This document shows positions 11,235 through 24,802 of a DNA stretch of 64,000 nucleotides, piece after piece (position 1 is the stretch's first letter; each line of letters starts with the position of its first letter). The translations under genes and the position numbers were made by a program. The stretch spans positions 1,588,001 through 1,652,000 of the forward strand of contig JAQFVV010000143.1 in the NCBI GenBank assembly GCA_028023455.1, in the 5' to 3' direction. The DNA is from Epiperipatus broadwayi. Taxonomy: Eukaryota > Onychophora > Udeonychophora > Euonychophora > Peripatidae. Under the pieces are notes generated by a model that saw nothing but the letters and a program-made list of their open reading frames with translations, had not been told where the DNA came from and searched no databases.

Positions 11235-12180
11235 CAATTATATATATATTGTACTCTTTTGTTTAGGTAAGGATGAATTATTTAGATCAATTTACTAGAA
11301 AATTTTAAATTTCAAAGCTACGTAAGGGAATGATGTATATAATGTGTTAATGATCTTTTAAAAAATCTAGTCAAAGTAAATAAGAGGATTTACTGTATAA
11401 TATTGTGTTAATATTTTAAAGAAATTAGTTAACTTAAGATAAATTATAATATTGTATGGTTGGGAAAACTGGCCATAATAAATACTGTATTAATAAGTAT
11501 TGTAAATAAATGTTTAAGGTAAATTTTAAAAGTAATAATTTAAAGTTGAATAAATAGACTATTTAATAATAATAATTATATTTAATAATTCTACTTAATA
11601 AATCATTTAATTAAAAGTGATAATATGGGAGACAAGTGCATATTCAATTTTATAATATTAAAATAATTATTCTAAATGTTGCTATAATATTATTTTTATG
11701 TAATATTTTGTAAATTAAATCATTTATTTTATTTTTGGTTAAATTATAAGCGTCTCATGTATTTTTGTAAATCACGTGATGTGTAGATATTCACACGTGC
11801 GCTTGCGGAGTTTTTCTAATAAAGTCAAAACTATTTAAAATTCTAATATAAGATTTAAAAATGTTATATTTGTCTATCCCAGAATAAAAATAACATTAGC
11901 TGTTATAAATATTAAGTTGGATTTTTAAAATGATTGTAATAAGTAAAATTAGATTTTTATTTTTGTTTTGAAAATAAATATGTTTTAGTTAAAAGAAGGA
12001 TAAAAGTAATAATAAATATTATAATATGATTTTTAAAGTTATTTTAAAGTGTTTGGTAGGTATAAATAAAATGTGAAAATTAACTAAGAATTAAATAATA
12101 TTAGAAATAATAAATATTTAGTAAATTATCATTTATTTTAACTTTAACCCAGCGTTGCTTTTCCAGGGTAGTAATAAGTA
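11235..12180. other. AT-rich non-coding stretch
   Basis: No gene and no repeat with a second copy in this window was found. The plus strand begins to show more G than C here. Confidence 0.45.
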
Positions 12181-12195
12181 AGCATTGTTTAAATT

Positions 12196-12260
12196 GACCA
12201 ATCAAAAAAGTAAATCATTTAGGTATAAAAGAGGTCTATAAGTTTTGCAGATTATTATTA
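12196..12260 (+). promoter_or_regulatory. CCAAT plus TATA promoter-like site
   Basis: GACCAATCA (CCAAT at 12198-12202) lies 21 bases upstream of GTATAAAAGAGG (TATAAAA at 12224-12230). The predicted start would be near 12255. The surroundings are less AT-biased than the neighbourhood, which makes a chance TATAAAA less likely. About 60 bp downstream, GGA/GTAAGC at 12316-12323 could be a splice donor, giving a candidate first exon of about 12255-12318. No coding exon could be linked to it with confidence. Confidence 0.35.
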
Positions 12261-13119
12261 CTACTACTACTACTACCACTACTATTGTGATACTAGGACT
12301 CCAAATTCTATCAACGGAGTAAGCTGTAAAAAGACAACTTAATTTTTAGTAATTTACAGTTTTAAGATTAGAAGTACTAGTGATAATCAATTTTATTTAT
12401 TTTTAAGATTCGTAAAGAAAGTGTAGTCATTTATTTTTATAAGATCATGTTATAGAGATGCGTGGCTAAAAAGCTAAGTAATTCCTTACCAACTAATTTA
12501 TTCAAGCTGAATTGACATCGCATTAAACATGAATAAACCGTTACTAAAATTTGAGTTATGTGGAAAATATCAAAATGATGATTTTCCCATTAGGCACATA
12601 GTTTTTGCTATTGTAATTACTGATTATTTAATATGGAGATTAACAAGTTAGACATTATGGAGATTTTTTAAAAGTTCACCAAAGATGGGAAAAACAAAAA
12701 TCTGAAAAATAGTTTTATTCAAAAAGTTTACTTTTAAAAGATAATGAATTTAAAAAATTTTAACATGACCAAAGAATTATTTTGGAATATTTACTTTTGA
12801 AGAAATATTTAGCAATTAATTTTAAAGTTATGAATTTTTTTTTAAAAAAATATAAAATTAAGATCGTCTGCAAAATGCCTTATATTATATTAGAAAAAAA
12901 ATCTTTAAAATAAGTAATTAGTGTATGCTGGACATACAAAAGTTTTGAAAATTATTTATAAAAGTATAAAAAAAATACCTCATAACTAGTGGGAATGATG
13001 AATCTTACCGTGTATCAGAAAACTTGAACATTGGGAAATATGGAGAAAAGTTACAAGAACTTTTAAATTATTTTAGTGCAAAATATTAAAAATACTTTTA
13101 ATACTATATTTATGGAGCA

Positions 13120-13407
13120 ATGGAATTCATGAATTATTTAAACTTTTGGAGACAAAGCAATAATTACTTAAATCAATCCAGATATTGTGAAGTTAACTTA
13201 CTGTATTTAGTTTGGGACAATCATCTTGAATTTTTGTGTTGCAACGTGAAACCATCAGAACATGCATGGTTTTGGTACCAGGAGTGTGAAGTAGAATTCA
13301 GAGGAAGAAAAAAAGAACTTTTCTTAAGAAACTTAATCGATGGACTTTGTAAATATGTTTTAAATTATTTCTTTACTAAAAAAAATAATATTAATGCTTA
13401 TTCATAA
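13120..13407 (+). CDS. Unrecognised 95-codon open frame
   Basis: This open frame lies 0.9 kb downstream of the CCAAT/TATA site on the same strand. Its composition is more protein-like than most chance frames here (several W, C, E and R residues, e.g. CCNVKPSEHAWFWYQECEVE). The frame stays open for 95 codons in very AT-rich DNA. No domain family is recognised, no signal peptide is clear, and no homologous copy occurs in the window. It could be an exon, a decayed transposon gene or chance. Confidence 0.2.
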   Translation: MEFMNYLNFWRQSNNYLNQSRYCEVNLLYLVWDNHLEFLCCNVKPSEHAWFWYQECEVEFRGRKKELFLRNLIDGLCKYVLNYFFTKKNNINAYS

Positions 13408-15464
13408 AATAGAAATAGGGCAGGAACATAGAACATTAAATTATTTACTAACTTAGTGATTAAATTATTATTGTAAAAAAAAAATCTTTAATAATTTAAA
13501 AAAAAAACAACTTAATATTTTAAGTATGACTGTGGAATAAATGCTATTGTATATAATGTTTTTTATTTAATTCGTGATCCAGAAAACATCAACAAAGTAA
13601 TTGCCAGCGGAGATTACTTATGGTAACAATTTAAAAATATTGATGATTTTATAATGTATTTTATTATTGTTTTTGTGTGGATGTATGAGAATGTATACAA
13701 AACACGATGCATACACATAGTTTATCGTTTATTTAATCATTTAAAAATATGCATACTTTTATTGATATTATAAGTATATTTTAATGTAAGGGAAATATAA
13801 GTATATGATTCTATTATAACTGAACTTGGTGTTTATTTAAAGTGATTAAAATATTAAAATATGACATTGATACTGATTGTTTATATTTAGGTTTGAGAAT
13901 TACCAAAGGATGAAATAATCTTTTCTTATTAGTTAGTTAGATTGTTATTTTTAGACATGAATTTATTTATTGTTATAGAAATGTGGGAATGAATTTAGCA
14001 ATGTAAAGTGATAGATCTCTAATGATAATAGTTTAGTATTATGTTAAATGAAACCAAGATAATATTTTATGTAGGGTTTCTTTATATGGGAATAAGGGTA
14101 GACAATAGTGATGATTATGCAAGTATAGATAACTTAGCCCTATAGCTTGTATATATTCATGGTAGTGTTTGTTTTCTGTGTGTTAAAGTTTAATGTTCCA
14201 TAGTGCTGAATAAATAACCTGGACATTATATTCAGTAATGGAGATTATTAGACAAATAAGTCATAACTCATTTCTTATACACTGTTACTATGATGATTAG
14301 TTGATAAAGGTGCTATTAAGTTAAATTTATAGTTTATTCCATATACCTACTTGTTTATTTACTATCCCAATTTCTTGGATTACATCATGAAGTATGGTAT
14401 TTAAAATATGAAATGATGAATAAGTTTGGAAGTGTAGAATTGTTATTGAAGTGGATAAGTTATGTTATTTAGAGTAAAGATAAAAATAAATGTAAAGATT
14501 ACAAGAACCTGATTTGTCAGTGGAAGAATCATAAAACTTTTCATATTTAAAAATGATTATTTTTTGGTTATAAAAATAAATAATTGATAATTAAAAGGGG
14601 GTTTATAAAGATATTATTTAATTATTAAGTATTTTTCAAAGACTTACTTATGATGAATATTTTTACAAGTAAAGGGACAAAACTAAATCATGTTTAATGA
14701 ATATAAGTAATCATAAGTTTTGTAAAAGTGATTCTATGATAACACACCAATACATACATTCTATTTGACATTTTTAAAGTAATGATTAGTAAGTAGTTTA
14801 GTTTAATTGTTATGCTATTAATTAAGGTTATTCACATCATTATTTAGTGAGGAATGACTATATATGGAATAATAAAATATTTTTGAAAATAACCAAATAA
14901 CAATAGTAAATGCATATTAAAATAATTAATTTATCTTATATTTTTTAGAACTTATTAACTTAATGAAATTTAATGGAGATATAATAAATATACTATGATA
15001 ATATTTTTTTTAAAGTAATAGATATTTTTTAAAAGAATGTTCTGTAGCCTATATTTTATTTTATTTCATTTATTTTTGATAAGTATAAAAATGTGAGTAA
15101 ACAAAGTTTCTTAATATTGTAAATAATGTAAATAATTTTATTGTTAAGTTTGTTAATAAAATTTGTTAAACTTGTTATATAAGTCTTGGTGTTGATTCAA
15201 TTTTTCATATTACAATTACATAATCACAGATAGTTTGAATTTTAAATATAATATTTGCACAACATAAATAAAGTTATTATTTAAGAGTTATATTTGTGAT
15301 ATGAATTTCTTTAAGAAACTTCACTTATCGTATTATTACTATTATGGTCATATAATAACTATAAGATATTTATACAGAATTATATTACTAATGATTGCCA
15401 CATATTCTCAGATTATAAGATCATACCACATATTTATTTAAGATGCCATATTAAGAATAAAAGA

Positions 15465-15700
15465 TTGTATTATTATTATTATTATTATTATTATTGAGTA
15501 TTATTATTAATATTATTAAAGTGATGATTATTAAAATTATGGTATGATTATTATTATTACTTATTATTGAAACTTAGCCATTTATTATTAGTTTTTATTA
15601 TTATTGTTATTATTTTTGTTATTATTGTTATTATTACGATTTAATATTATTATATTAAAGATTATTATTATTCTTTAATTATTATTAGTATTAATCAGTT
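15465..15700. repeat. Degenerate ATT/TTA trinucleotide repeat
   Basis: A pure (ATT) run at 15470-15495 is followed by about 200 bp of imperfect TTA/ATT units. It follows AATAAAAGATTG, which has the look of the LINE 3' ends at 46.5 and 47.0 kb (an AATAAA signal close to a trinucleotide tail). Confidence 0.6.
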
Positions 15701-16254
15701 GTAGTTAGGAATGATATTAAATTCCTTATCATACTTAATTACAGAGATTATAATTGTTTAGAATTATTTTAAAAGAACCTGAGATTATTTGAGCTAGATT
15801 ATTTAGATGAAGAGATGAAGATTGTTTTATTGAAATAGTTTAATTAATGAATTATTATTGAAGACATAGGAATGCTATATGTTTATTATTTGAGATAATA
15901 AGAGGGAGGATAGTATTCTTATGCCATTGAGGTAGTATCCTATGAGATATTAGCTCAGTGTATTCGTCTTGCTACTTCTAAACTCACTTCACAGTCTCAT
16001 GATTTTTATTAGATATTTATTTATTTAATTTATGAAACCGAACCATATTATTATTTGTTAGTTTGAGCTATTTTAATAACATAAAGTATTAAAAAATATA
16101 TTTATTATTGTTTAGATACATTTTAAAAGCACATAACAATTTATCTGAGCTAGACCAATTTATTATTATTACAAATTTCCTAGAAGTGAGGGTACAATAT
16201 ATATACAAAGCTAATAATGCTCAAAGTTAGATAGGTTTATAAAAGTAAATTTAT

Positions 16255-16652
16255 TGAAATCAGTCAACACTTAGACAATAGCAATAGCAATAACAGTCAA
16301 TAATCTCAATCTGTTGTCATGACAACCTACTTTTAATAATAAAAGTTGAAATTCACCTTTATTCATGGCTTAATATATTTATACAGACACTAAAGATTGC
16401 TACTTGATCACAGATAGTGAAATTATTGATACAAAGAAGTTTAAATAAACCTCATTAAACAGATAAATATAATGTTTTCTGGTTGCAGACTAACAACTAG
16501 TGGTCAAGTTGCAATCTTTAGTGTCAACATAAACATATTAGCCATAAATAAAGATGGATTTCCATCTTAATTGTTAAAAGGTTTGCCTTGACAACAGATT
16601 GAGATTGTTGTTTGTTATTGATATTGGCATTGTCTAAATGTTGATTGCTTTC
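16255..16652. repeat. Foldback element, about 400 bp
   Basis: The left arm runs from about 16255 to 16415 and the right arm from about 16500 to 16652. They are inverted copies with roughly 80-85 percent similarity by eye. Shared landmarks are TCAACA-TTAGACAAT near the ends, CAATCTGTTGTCA and ACACTAAAGATTGC near the centre. No open frame is present. Its ends do not match the other foldback families here. Confidence 0.75.
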
Positions 16653-17144
16653 AGGGAAGTTACATACATATTGATAATATTAATACTGAGAAAAAAATTA
16701 CAACAAAAATTCAAATTTAATTAATCAAGCTAAAAAAAATAAAGTTTATTCTGTATTCATTCTGTAAGTTGACATTTCACACTTGTCCAAGTTTGAGGAC
16801 TAATACAGAACTAATCAATAATTGTTTTTGACTTTTAGTTTATAATTGTTGATTCTTTGTAAGATACAGTTTTGTTCTTTATAAAAATCATTTAAATCAG
16901 TGAAATTGATAAAAAAATAAAAAAAATAATGTCATGTCTAAAGGATTCAAATTTGAAAAATGTTCTGCATCAACTCTAAACATTAAAAGTCTGATAAAAA
17001 AAGTTTCAGTAAAATAAACAATATTTTAATGTAAAATTTTTGTATAGTAATATTTTTTTTATATTATGAAAAAAGTGTTAAATGTATATTTTATACAAAA
17101 ATTAAATAGTAGCACAAAACTTATATAGTACATAATAAGAGTGG

Positions 17145-17222
17145 CATTGCTGTATGGAGAGTTTGGTACTCTTATTAACAGCATGTGTAAGCATATGAAA
17201 TGGTAATCATGTGATGTTATAC
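17145..17222 (+). repeat. Foldback family A, right-end fragment
   Basis: It contains GGCATTGCTGTATGGAGAGTTT and then a tail ending CATGTGATGT, matching the right ends at 37.5, 45.5, 55.4 and 57.7 kb. The left arm and core are absent. Confidence 0.75.
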
Positions 17223-17619
17223 AGTGCATATGAATTCATAAGTGAAAAAATTGAAGCATGGAATATGATAGGTTGGCTACTGCTCCCTTAATACTTTTAA
17301 GCCATGTATGCTTGTTGTGAATCCATATGTAATTTAAAATAAAATTCAGTACTATAATGGAAAATAAAATATTATTAAAAAAACATAATGCTATATCTTT
17401 GAAATAAATAATAAAACAAATCTGTTCTAATACTTGGCAGATATTGATATCAACTAATTACTCAATCTATGTTAAATCCATCCCTTGTTGCTTACATAAA
17501 GACAAGGTATAGAAAGAGGCACAAAAAGATTGAAGAATGTGTACTGGAGTGTAACATTTTAATAACATCTGTTTTTTTCAAAGTATAAATATAACTTCAA
17601 TAGTATTTATTTATTTATT

Positions 17620-17880
17620 TTGAAATATCAAATTCCTTCAAAAAAGAGAGAGAAAAAATGTGTGTGTCTGCCTTTGGCTACTAATGCCCTGAACAGGTGT
17701 AGTCTACAAATTATTAGACAATCCATTTCTACCTACACTGATAATATACAGTTTAGAAATATATTTAAAAACCATTTAAGCTTGACTAATGTTCTTGTAA
17801 TTATTGTTCTTACCATAACAATTTTTTTAATTAATTTTCAGTTAAGAAGAATCTCAGAAAAGACTTTAATTAATAAATAA
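17620..17880 (+). pseudogene. 86-codon frame, possibly retroelement-derived
   Basis: Residues 14-60 include KKCVCLPLATNALNRCS and later NIQFRNIFKNHLSL. This recalls the region between RT and nuclease in some Penelope-like elements, where an 'INFQFIFKN'-type segment occurs. The rest is hydrophobic (VLVIIVLTITIFLI) and may be read-through into AT-rich DNA. There is no supporting RT or nuclease sequence nearby, so the assignment is weak. Confidence 0.25.
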
Positions 17881-19480
17881 TATTATAATGTAGTAATTCA
17901 GATTTACTGGTATTGTATATACAAGTAGTATTTATTTTTATAATAGTATCTGATTGATTTGTATAACTAGAAAAGAAAATATTTGAAGAGCAGAGCAAAA
18001 AGTCGGCAACTGGGGGAAAGACTAGAATTGTGTGTGGATCCATTTTACAGAAAATGACAGATAATAAAGGAGATTATTAATACTATTTAATATTTATTAG
18101 TAATATTTATAATATTTTTTTGAAAAACGAAATTTTATTTAAATAAATGCTTAAATTAAATTAAAATTTTTCTTAAAGATGATGATTTATCTTTTTAAAA
18201 AATACAGGAAAAAATAATGATTAATCTTTTATATTTAGCTAAAACTGAATTAATAATTTTATTGCAAAATTATTTAAAAGAAGATAACTCTTAACTTACT
18301 ATGTTTTTGTCATTGAATAAGTGATGTCAGATAAAATATTATCCTGGTTAAATAATCATTTTTAATTCCCACACAGCAAACACTATCATCATTACTATAG
18401 ATTTAGTCATTTGGTTAAAATCAGATTTTATATAGTATTTTCCAGCTATTTATTTTCCGATTTATCAAAAACATTTTTTATTTCTTTCTGTAACAAATCT
18501 TTAGATAACTTTTTGTGCTTCCATTCACTATATGTTTTTAGAAACAGTAACCTCTTGTGACATGGAGAAATCAAAGAATACTAGAAGTGTAAGTCCAAGT
18601 AACCCAAAACTTACTGAAAACCATTAGCTATAAAACTATCATTAGTGCTCATTGATTATTCATGTTTACAAGAGATTATTCTAAATAATTTAAAGTAAAT
18701 TACTACCCCTAAGAAAAAAGCATAATGTTTTGTTGGTAAATGTCATAATAGCCATCCATAGAATGAAATATGTTTACAATTAACATAAAAGTGAGGTCAT
18801 TGAAATTTATAGTTTCTGGTTTACTGATAGATATATAAGTTGATTTGGATTCAAAATTTTAGTGTATTTTAATTTCTTATTATTAATTTGATAGTATTAA
18901 AAAATTAAAATTTGACATTGAATTTATTATTTGCTTAATCTTTTTATTTACTTATCTATTTACCCATTCATCAATTCATTTATATCTGTCTAAGTATATA
19001 TGTACAAACCATAATCAAATAAGATGATATTAGTTGAATTTATTCACAACTTTATTGAACTAACATTGTTTTTTTCTTTAAAAAAATATCAAATAAATCA
19101 AAGTTATTTTAGTTAAATACTGAATCTTAAAATTTATATTGATATTTTCTTACATCTCAAATGATGTGTTCTTTTTATTGCCTATATCAAATAAACCATT
19201 TAAAATTCTACATGAAAATTAAATGAAATATATGCTGATAAATATATTTAACACATAACATTCTGCAAAGAACATAATACTATTATCCTACATATCACTG
19301 GGCAACAAATCCAGTTTATTTTATTGCCAATACTGCTCAAGATTGCTTTAATATTTCCAAGAAATTGTGAATATGATTCAAACTTTTTTAAAAATATATT
19401 AGAGCTTTTATCTTTCATTCTTACACTAATAATTTTGAATTTGTGATTTTATTTTATTTTTAAATTTAGTTTACTTATTA
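17881..19480. other. AT-rich non-coding stretch
   Basis: No gene or multi-copy element was seen. Confidence 0.45.
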
Positions 19481-19580
19481 TTGTTACTTTTTCATTTACC
19501 ATTGTCAAACTTCCTCCACTCACAACTTTAACGCCATGTGAGTGGAGGAAGTTTGACAATGGTAAATGAAAAAGTAACAA
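19481..19580. repeat. Perfect hairpin, 44-bp arms
   Basis: Arms 19481-19524 and 19537-19580 are exact inverted copies around a 12-base loop (ACTTTAACGCCA). The inner arm CTTCCTCCACTCACA is GC-richer than its surroundings. Perfect pairing in otherwise decaying DNA implies recent origin, gene conversion or selection. It may be a small palindromic element or a long hairpin RNA gene. There is no second copy in the window. Confidence 0.85.
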
Positions 19581-20222
19581 TTTACTCTAGATAAATACTT
19601 TGCATATAATAAAGACATATATGAGAGATAGTGACCTGGGCCAACTGATGAGTGCTGGTTCAGCACAAAATGTTGGAGGTCATTTGTCTTTTATTGTATC
19701 TTTATTTATATGAATTTAAAAAGAATGGGGAAGTATGGAGGTGTTTATTATTTACTTATTATATAAAAAAACTTATTGTTTAATTTTTATTTTATTTTTA
19801 AATGTAAATTTCATTTTAAACATTTAATCTTCAAACTCTTTGTGATGTATAATTTATATTTTTAATGTTTATAAGTCTAAAGTTCATTTATCTAATATAA
19901 TTTTTGCTGACATTATCAAATTCTTTGTGGTAGAGAATATATGTTTATTTTATTATATGCTATAGTCACAGTATGTGAAACTACATTATATATATAAACT
20001 TGGATGTTTTGGGTGTGTATATAGTTTCTTTGGATAGACAAAATCTCCATATCTTCTCAAATATCAATATAATTTTTTTATTTATTTACTGAATATCATA
20101 ATGATGATGATGATTTATAAAAACATAAAATCTTTCTATATGAGTAGAGAAAAAAAGGATAATTAAAGTAAATTGCCATGCATTAACTAAAGAATTGTAG
20201 CTATATTTGAATTTTATTATAG
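19581..20222. other. AT-rich spacer
   Basis: No gene was seen. Near 19640-19680 a phrase (TGGGCCAACTGATGAGTGCTGG) recalls SINE or foldback cores but has no partner here. Confidence 0.35.
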
Positions 20223-20830
20223 CAGCGGTCTGCAACCTTTTAGATATTGTGGACTACTAACATAATTTTTAAAGGTACGAATTAATATGAGCATTGAGTA
20301 TGATGTACATATATATTTATAGATGTTTTTTAATTTTTTAAAGAAAATTATGTTTTATTTTGTTAATATAATGTTCATTTTATTTCATAAAAATAAATGA
20401 ATGTATAAATATGTATTTGTTACATTTTATATGTGTAATTTCCTAATTCGTATCTACAAAAATTATTTAAGATTAATAACGATAATTTTTATAAATGTGT
20501 TTTTCTTCAAAATTCTTAATAAAATTTTTGAGCTTCAGGTCATCCAATTATTAAGGGTGCACCGTAGTCAAATTTGATGCCTAGTCAATTGTACAGAATT
20601 TAGTATTCTTATTCTATACCGGTAAATGTTTTGCAAATCATAATAATATTTTGTAACAAATCAATTAGCAATATAATGTTCTTCTATTTTATATATAATA
20701 ATAAAGTTTAAACAAAATTTACTTTTTATTTAAAAATTTTATTAAATGAACTTAGCGAATTTAAATAATATCTGAATTTCTTTGCAGACTATTAAAATTA
20801 CGTAATGGACCACCATATTTAACATCAAAA
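20223..20830 (+). mobile_element. Possible non-autonomous hAT-like element
   Basis: The left edge reads CAGCGGTCTGCAACCTTTTA, similar to the CAGNGGTNNNCAACC ends of hAT transposons. About 580 bp downstream a weak inverted match occurs (GTGGACTACTAACATAATTT against GTGGTCCATTACGTAATTTT, reverse strand). No transposase frame is present. The 8-bp target duplication could not be confirmed, so the right limit is approximate. Confidence 0.35.
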
Positions 20831-22592
20831 AATATAATAATTTTCTGAGTTAATAAAAATGATTAATAATCATTTATATACTGCATTTTATATAAGTATA
20901 ATAATTGTAAAACATTGCTTGCTAAAAAATGGCATTTATAAGATAAATTTGCACAACATATATATATATTAAATGAAAATACAGGTGAAAGTGCTTGAGC
21001 GATTGTTGTTATTATTATTATTATTAATGCACCAAATGTGCAGCCAGACATCATCTCCATTTTCTGGATAGTATGGGTGGTCCAATAGTTATTGATGTAA
21101 CTAGAGATACTTGGAATGGAAAACTTTTTTTTTCGATGGCAAATAAGATCTAGCCCAAATATTGGAGCTAAATTAAGAATAAAGTATAGACATTGAAGAA
21201 TGTAAAATTATATTTACACAAACATATATGTAGTAGGTAAAGATGAAATAGCCCTTTCACATTGTACTTTAGGGCAAAGGTTTTTTTTTTTTTTCAAACA
21301 TCTCTTTAAAATAGAATAATGAAAAAAAAGATATGGGTTTTTTGATTAGCTAACTGCTAAGCGGTGATTTTTAATCATCAAGAATAGCTAGATAGCTTTT
21401 TACAGATTAATAATCGGATGGCTAATTAGGTTGACTATGAATCAGCTATCTTTAAAAAAAAAATCTAAGCTTGCTTATAATGTAAAAAAAAAAAAAAATT
21501 CAGGTATAACGCTGTTCAAATGTGAACCCTAATTTTTGATGACAATAGGTAAATTTGCAATACCTAAATATGTAAGTTACATTTTCATTTTCTCAAAAAG
21601 TTAAAAAATTTGAAAATTCTAATATTGTAAATGAAACAACAATGTTATAATTGTTTATTGAAGAAATCAATATAGGGTATATGTTTGTGTGTCCATGTAT
21701 ATATATATAACATTTAGAAAATATATATATATACACAGAGAGAGAGAACCATAAACATTCTGTAGCATATTTTACATTTAAAATCATTGCAGCATATATA
21801 TATATTTACGTGAAGGCGTGTGAAAAAGATATGCGTGTGCGTGTATTGCTATAATTATTTTATAATACTACTTGATTGCAGTGCAAAGTCTTATAAGAAT
21901 TTTTTGTTTGTTTTGTTATATAGAAGATAGGATTTACAGTCTAATGATCATAGAATAATGCTTAATATAATTTAGCAAATTTGGAGTTCTGTTCACCTGA
22001 GAGGCTGTTTTTTTTCTCATTCAATTGTTGGTACAAAAATTATATCTTGATTAGTTTATAGAAAGCCGAATAGAGAATTGAAAAAACAGAATTATGGAAA
22101 CAAGTTTAGCTTCATTAAGATCGGGCACTTCAAATCATTAAGCAAAAAAATAAAAAATAAAATTCTGACAAGTAGATGGTTTATTTCAAAAGTTATTGAG
22201 GTGTTACAAAATGACTTTGGGAGTCACTGATCTATACATCTTGAGTGAATTTGAAATTTTTATTTTAAATGTGATATATTCTTATTTAAAACTAAAGTAA
22301 TTTATTACAGCAAAATTTTTATTATAATAAATAATTATAAATACACCACTATATTTCACTGCGTGCATATATATATATAAAACGACTTTCTTATTATCGT
22401 ATTGTCAAATACTAAGTGGGAAATACGTCATTTACTTTTAGCGTTTACTATTTAAAACAATTGTATAAAACTATATATATATTCACATTGTATATAAGAT
22501 TAAAAGAGAAACTTTTCTTCATTGTGTACTCATTAGTATAAGTCTCAGAAAATCTATGATTTTGGTATACTGAAATGTTCTTTCTATTTGAA

Positions 22593-22605
22593 GGGGGGGG
22601 GGGGG
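22593..22605 (+). repeat. G13 homopolymer
   Basis: Thirteen G in a row in DNA that is otherwise extremely AT-rich. It could be a slippage hotspot or an assembly-sensitive site. Confidence 0.9.
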
Positions 22606-23201
22606 AGATAAAAGCTGTTAATGATGCAGAACGCAGACAGTTAGACTCAATATCAGTCATGTTTCTATTTCTACAATTCATGTCATCATTATTATGAACA
22701 ATATCGTGCTACTGTAAGATAGTCTTATAGTTTCTCTTCTCCATATCATTCTAGCTAACTTGGTTATATCATTCATATTCTATGTCATTTTTAACTGTTA
22801 TATTTGTTTCTGATATATATATATATGTGTGTGCGCGTGCATAAAGTAATGGCCTAAAAAGCTTAAATTGGTGAAAAGATGCTTATCAATAAATAATTAG
22901 TTTGAACTAATCCTAATTTAACTGTAATAAATACAATATTTCCAATTGTTAAATAATCCATCCTTGAAATATATATATACAACTGAGGCATAACATGCGC
23001 TACACTTTGTTCTAGCTCACTAGCATATATATATTGACTATAACAGCTAATAGATCAGACTTTGATTACAACACAATATGGATTGTTTATTGTTTACATG
23101 TAGATCTATATTACTTCTTAACACACAGATGTTTTTTTATGTGTTAATGTCATAATATAAATAAAATTGGGTAAAATATAATAAATTGAGTGATAACATT
23201 T

Positions 23202-23239
23202 ACACACACACATATATATATATATAAGTGTGTGTGTGT
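23202..23239. repeat. Palindromic AC-AT-GT dinucleotide repeat
   Basis: (AC)n passes into (AT)n and then (GT)n, making a self-complementary microsatellite of about 38 bp. Confidence 0.85.
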
Positions 23240-24650
23240 TCATTCACATTCATTCAAAAAAATAATAAAAGACTTAGGGTATCATATCTTTATTTTTTAT
23301 TTTTAAAAAAGGGATAGCAATGCTTAGATTTTGACTTTCTGAAGTTGTTAATGAATCAGAACTTGATGTTGTAGAAGCCTCAATGTCATGTAGATAACTT
23401 TGGAAACTATATAGTCATTTCTACTTGCAGTTAGTTATCCATTTTAGATTCTCAACTAAAGTCTTTATACAAACTTTAAACTTTCTGTGGAATTGCAAGA
23501 AGATTAACAGAAACATTTTACAGGTACTCCAGTCATTACTAAATATCTAACTTTTATTTTAAGTACCAACAAAATTTTCTTAAATTTTTTTATAGAGCTT
23601 CTAGCTTTATACTTAAAAAAAAAAATATTTTCAATACTGCATTATATTAAACATTAAAAAGCAATAAAAAAGTGAAGAATAAAATGATTTCAAAATAATT
23701 CAAAGAAGTATGATTAATAAATAAGATCAAATAATTATAAATTGTGTGTTGGATTTAGTCATGAAGCTCCAAGATGAAAAAATGGCTGCTGTTTGTTGTA
23801 AAATTTATTAAGTTTATGAATTTTAATGGAGTTTTTATTTTATTTACCTGTTTTATAATTTTTTAATAGTTTATAATTGAAATAGTGCATATTGATACAA
23901 TATATATTGTGGCTTTATTGCATGTATATACAGTCAAATACTTTATTAAAAATTAAATGTAAAAATAAAATAAAATAAGTCATTAAAGAAATATAATTTA
24001 TAAACTTTAAAATAAATTGTAAAAAGAAAAAAGAATATATTTTAATCTCAATAATTTATAATAAGTATAAGTACTTTTCCATTAATCTAAAGTGCTCTTC
24101 AGTTTTCTTAACATTTTTAGAACAACTACTATGCCATTCTAAAGTACACCCAGACACAAATTTAATACTGCACAAACCAATGAAAAGTGGAATTGTTAAA
24201 AAGTTATAACAATTTATTTGTATTTATTGTCAACTCTGTATAAAATATAAAATGAAAAGATTTGCAATTCTGTACTAAATCTTTATCTTTTACAAAATGT
24301 AAACATAAAAACATTTTTCATGAAGTGATCATTTTTACCAGTTTTGAAAAAGCATACAAAGGAGTTTCAATTTTTATTAAGAATTTTTTACCATTAAGAA
24401 AATCAAAATTTAAAGTAAATTTAAGTAAGTAATAGATTTAATTAATATTTTTAAAGCAATGCAGATATTTACTAATAAATTAATCAAAATTGTATGTGTA
24501 TCTCTTACATATTTTTACAATACAGAAAACTGACATTTACTTTATTTAAATTTCTGTCCCTTACCAATGCAAAATGTCTTCATAATTAATGAATTTACAT
24601 CTATTAATTTATTTTTTATTAAATTAATTTTTAAATAAGTATTCAATAAT

Positions 24651-24802
24651 AAATTATGATAATATTAAATAGTCAGAGCTGGCTATGATTATGAGAAGTA
24701 CAGTTTCTCGAAAGCGCTCAGCCATTTTAATTGACTAATTGATATTAATTATACAGCTTTATGTTATAAGTGTGATAGCACTATTTAATATTATCATAAT
24801 TT
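24651..24802. repeat. 152-bp MITE with perfect 23-bp inverted ends
   Basis: Ends 24651-24673 and 24780-24802 are exact inverted copies beginning AAATTATGATAATATTAAA. The interior (GC-richer, with TTTCTCGAAAGCGCTCAGCC) has no open frame. No target duplication is evident. Confidence 0.8.

Larger units (their letters stand above)
12319..16254. other. Low-copy AT-rich region with strong G-over-C skew
   Basis: No transposon was recognised over nearly 4 kb, which is unusual for this window. The plus strand is strikingly poor in C: for example 14401-14460 has no C and fourteen G. The skew starts around the promoter-like site at 12.2 kb and fades near 16 kb. It could mark a long plus-strand transcription unit (intron or lncRNA), but no gene model can be supported. 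Confidence 0.4.
20831..24650. other. AT-rich non-coding stretch with simple repeats
   Basis: No gene is recognised. The stretch holds many short TA and CA/GT runs (for example 21700-21745, 22369-22379, 22817-22840) and a G13 tract. Short open frames here (21593-21787, 22448-22681 minus) look like chance frames through simple repeats. Confidence 0.45.
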
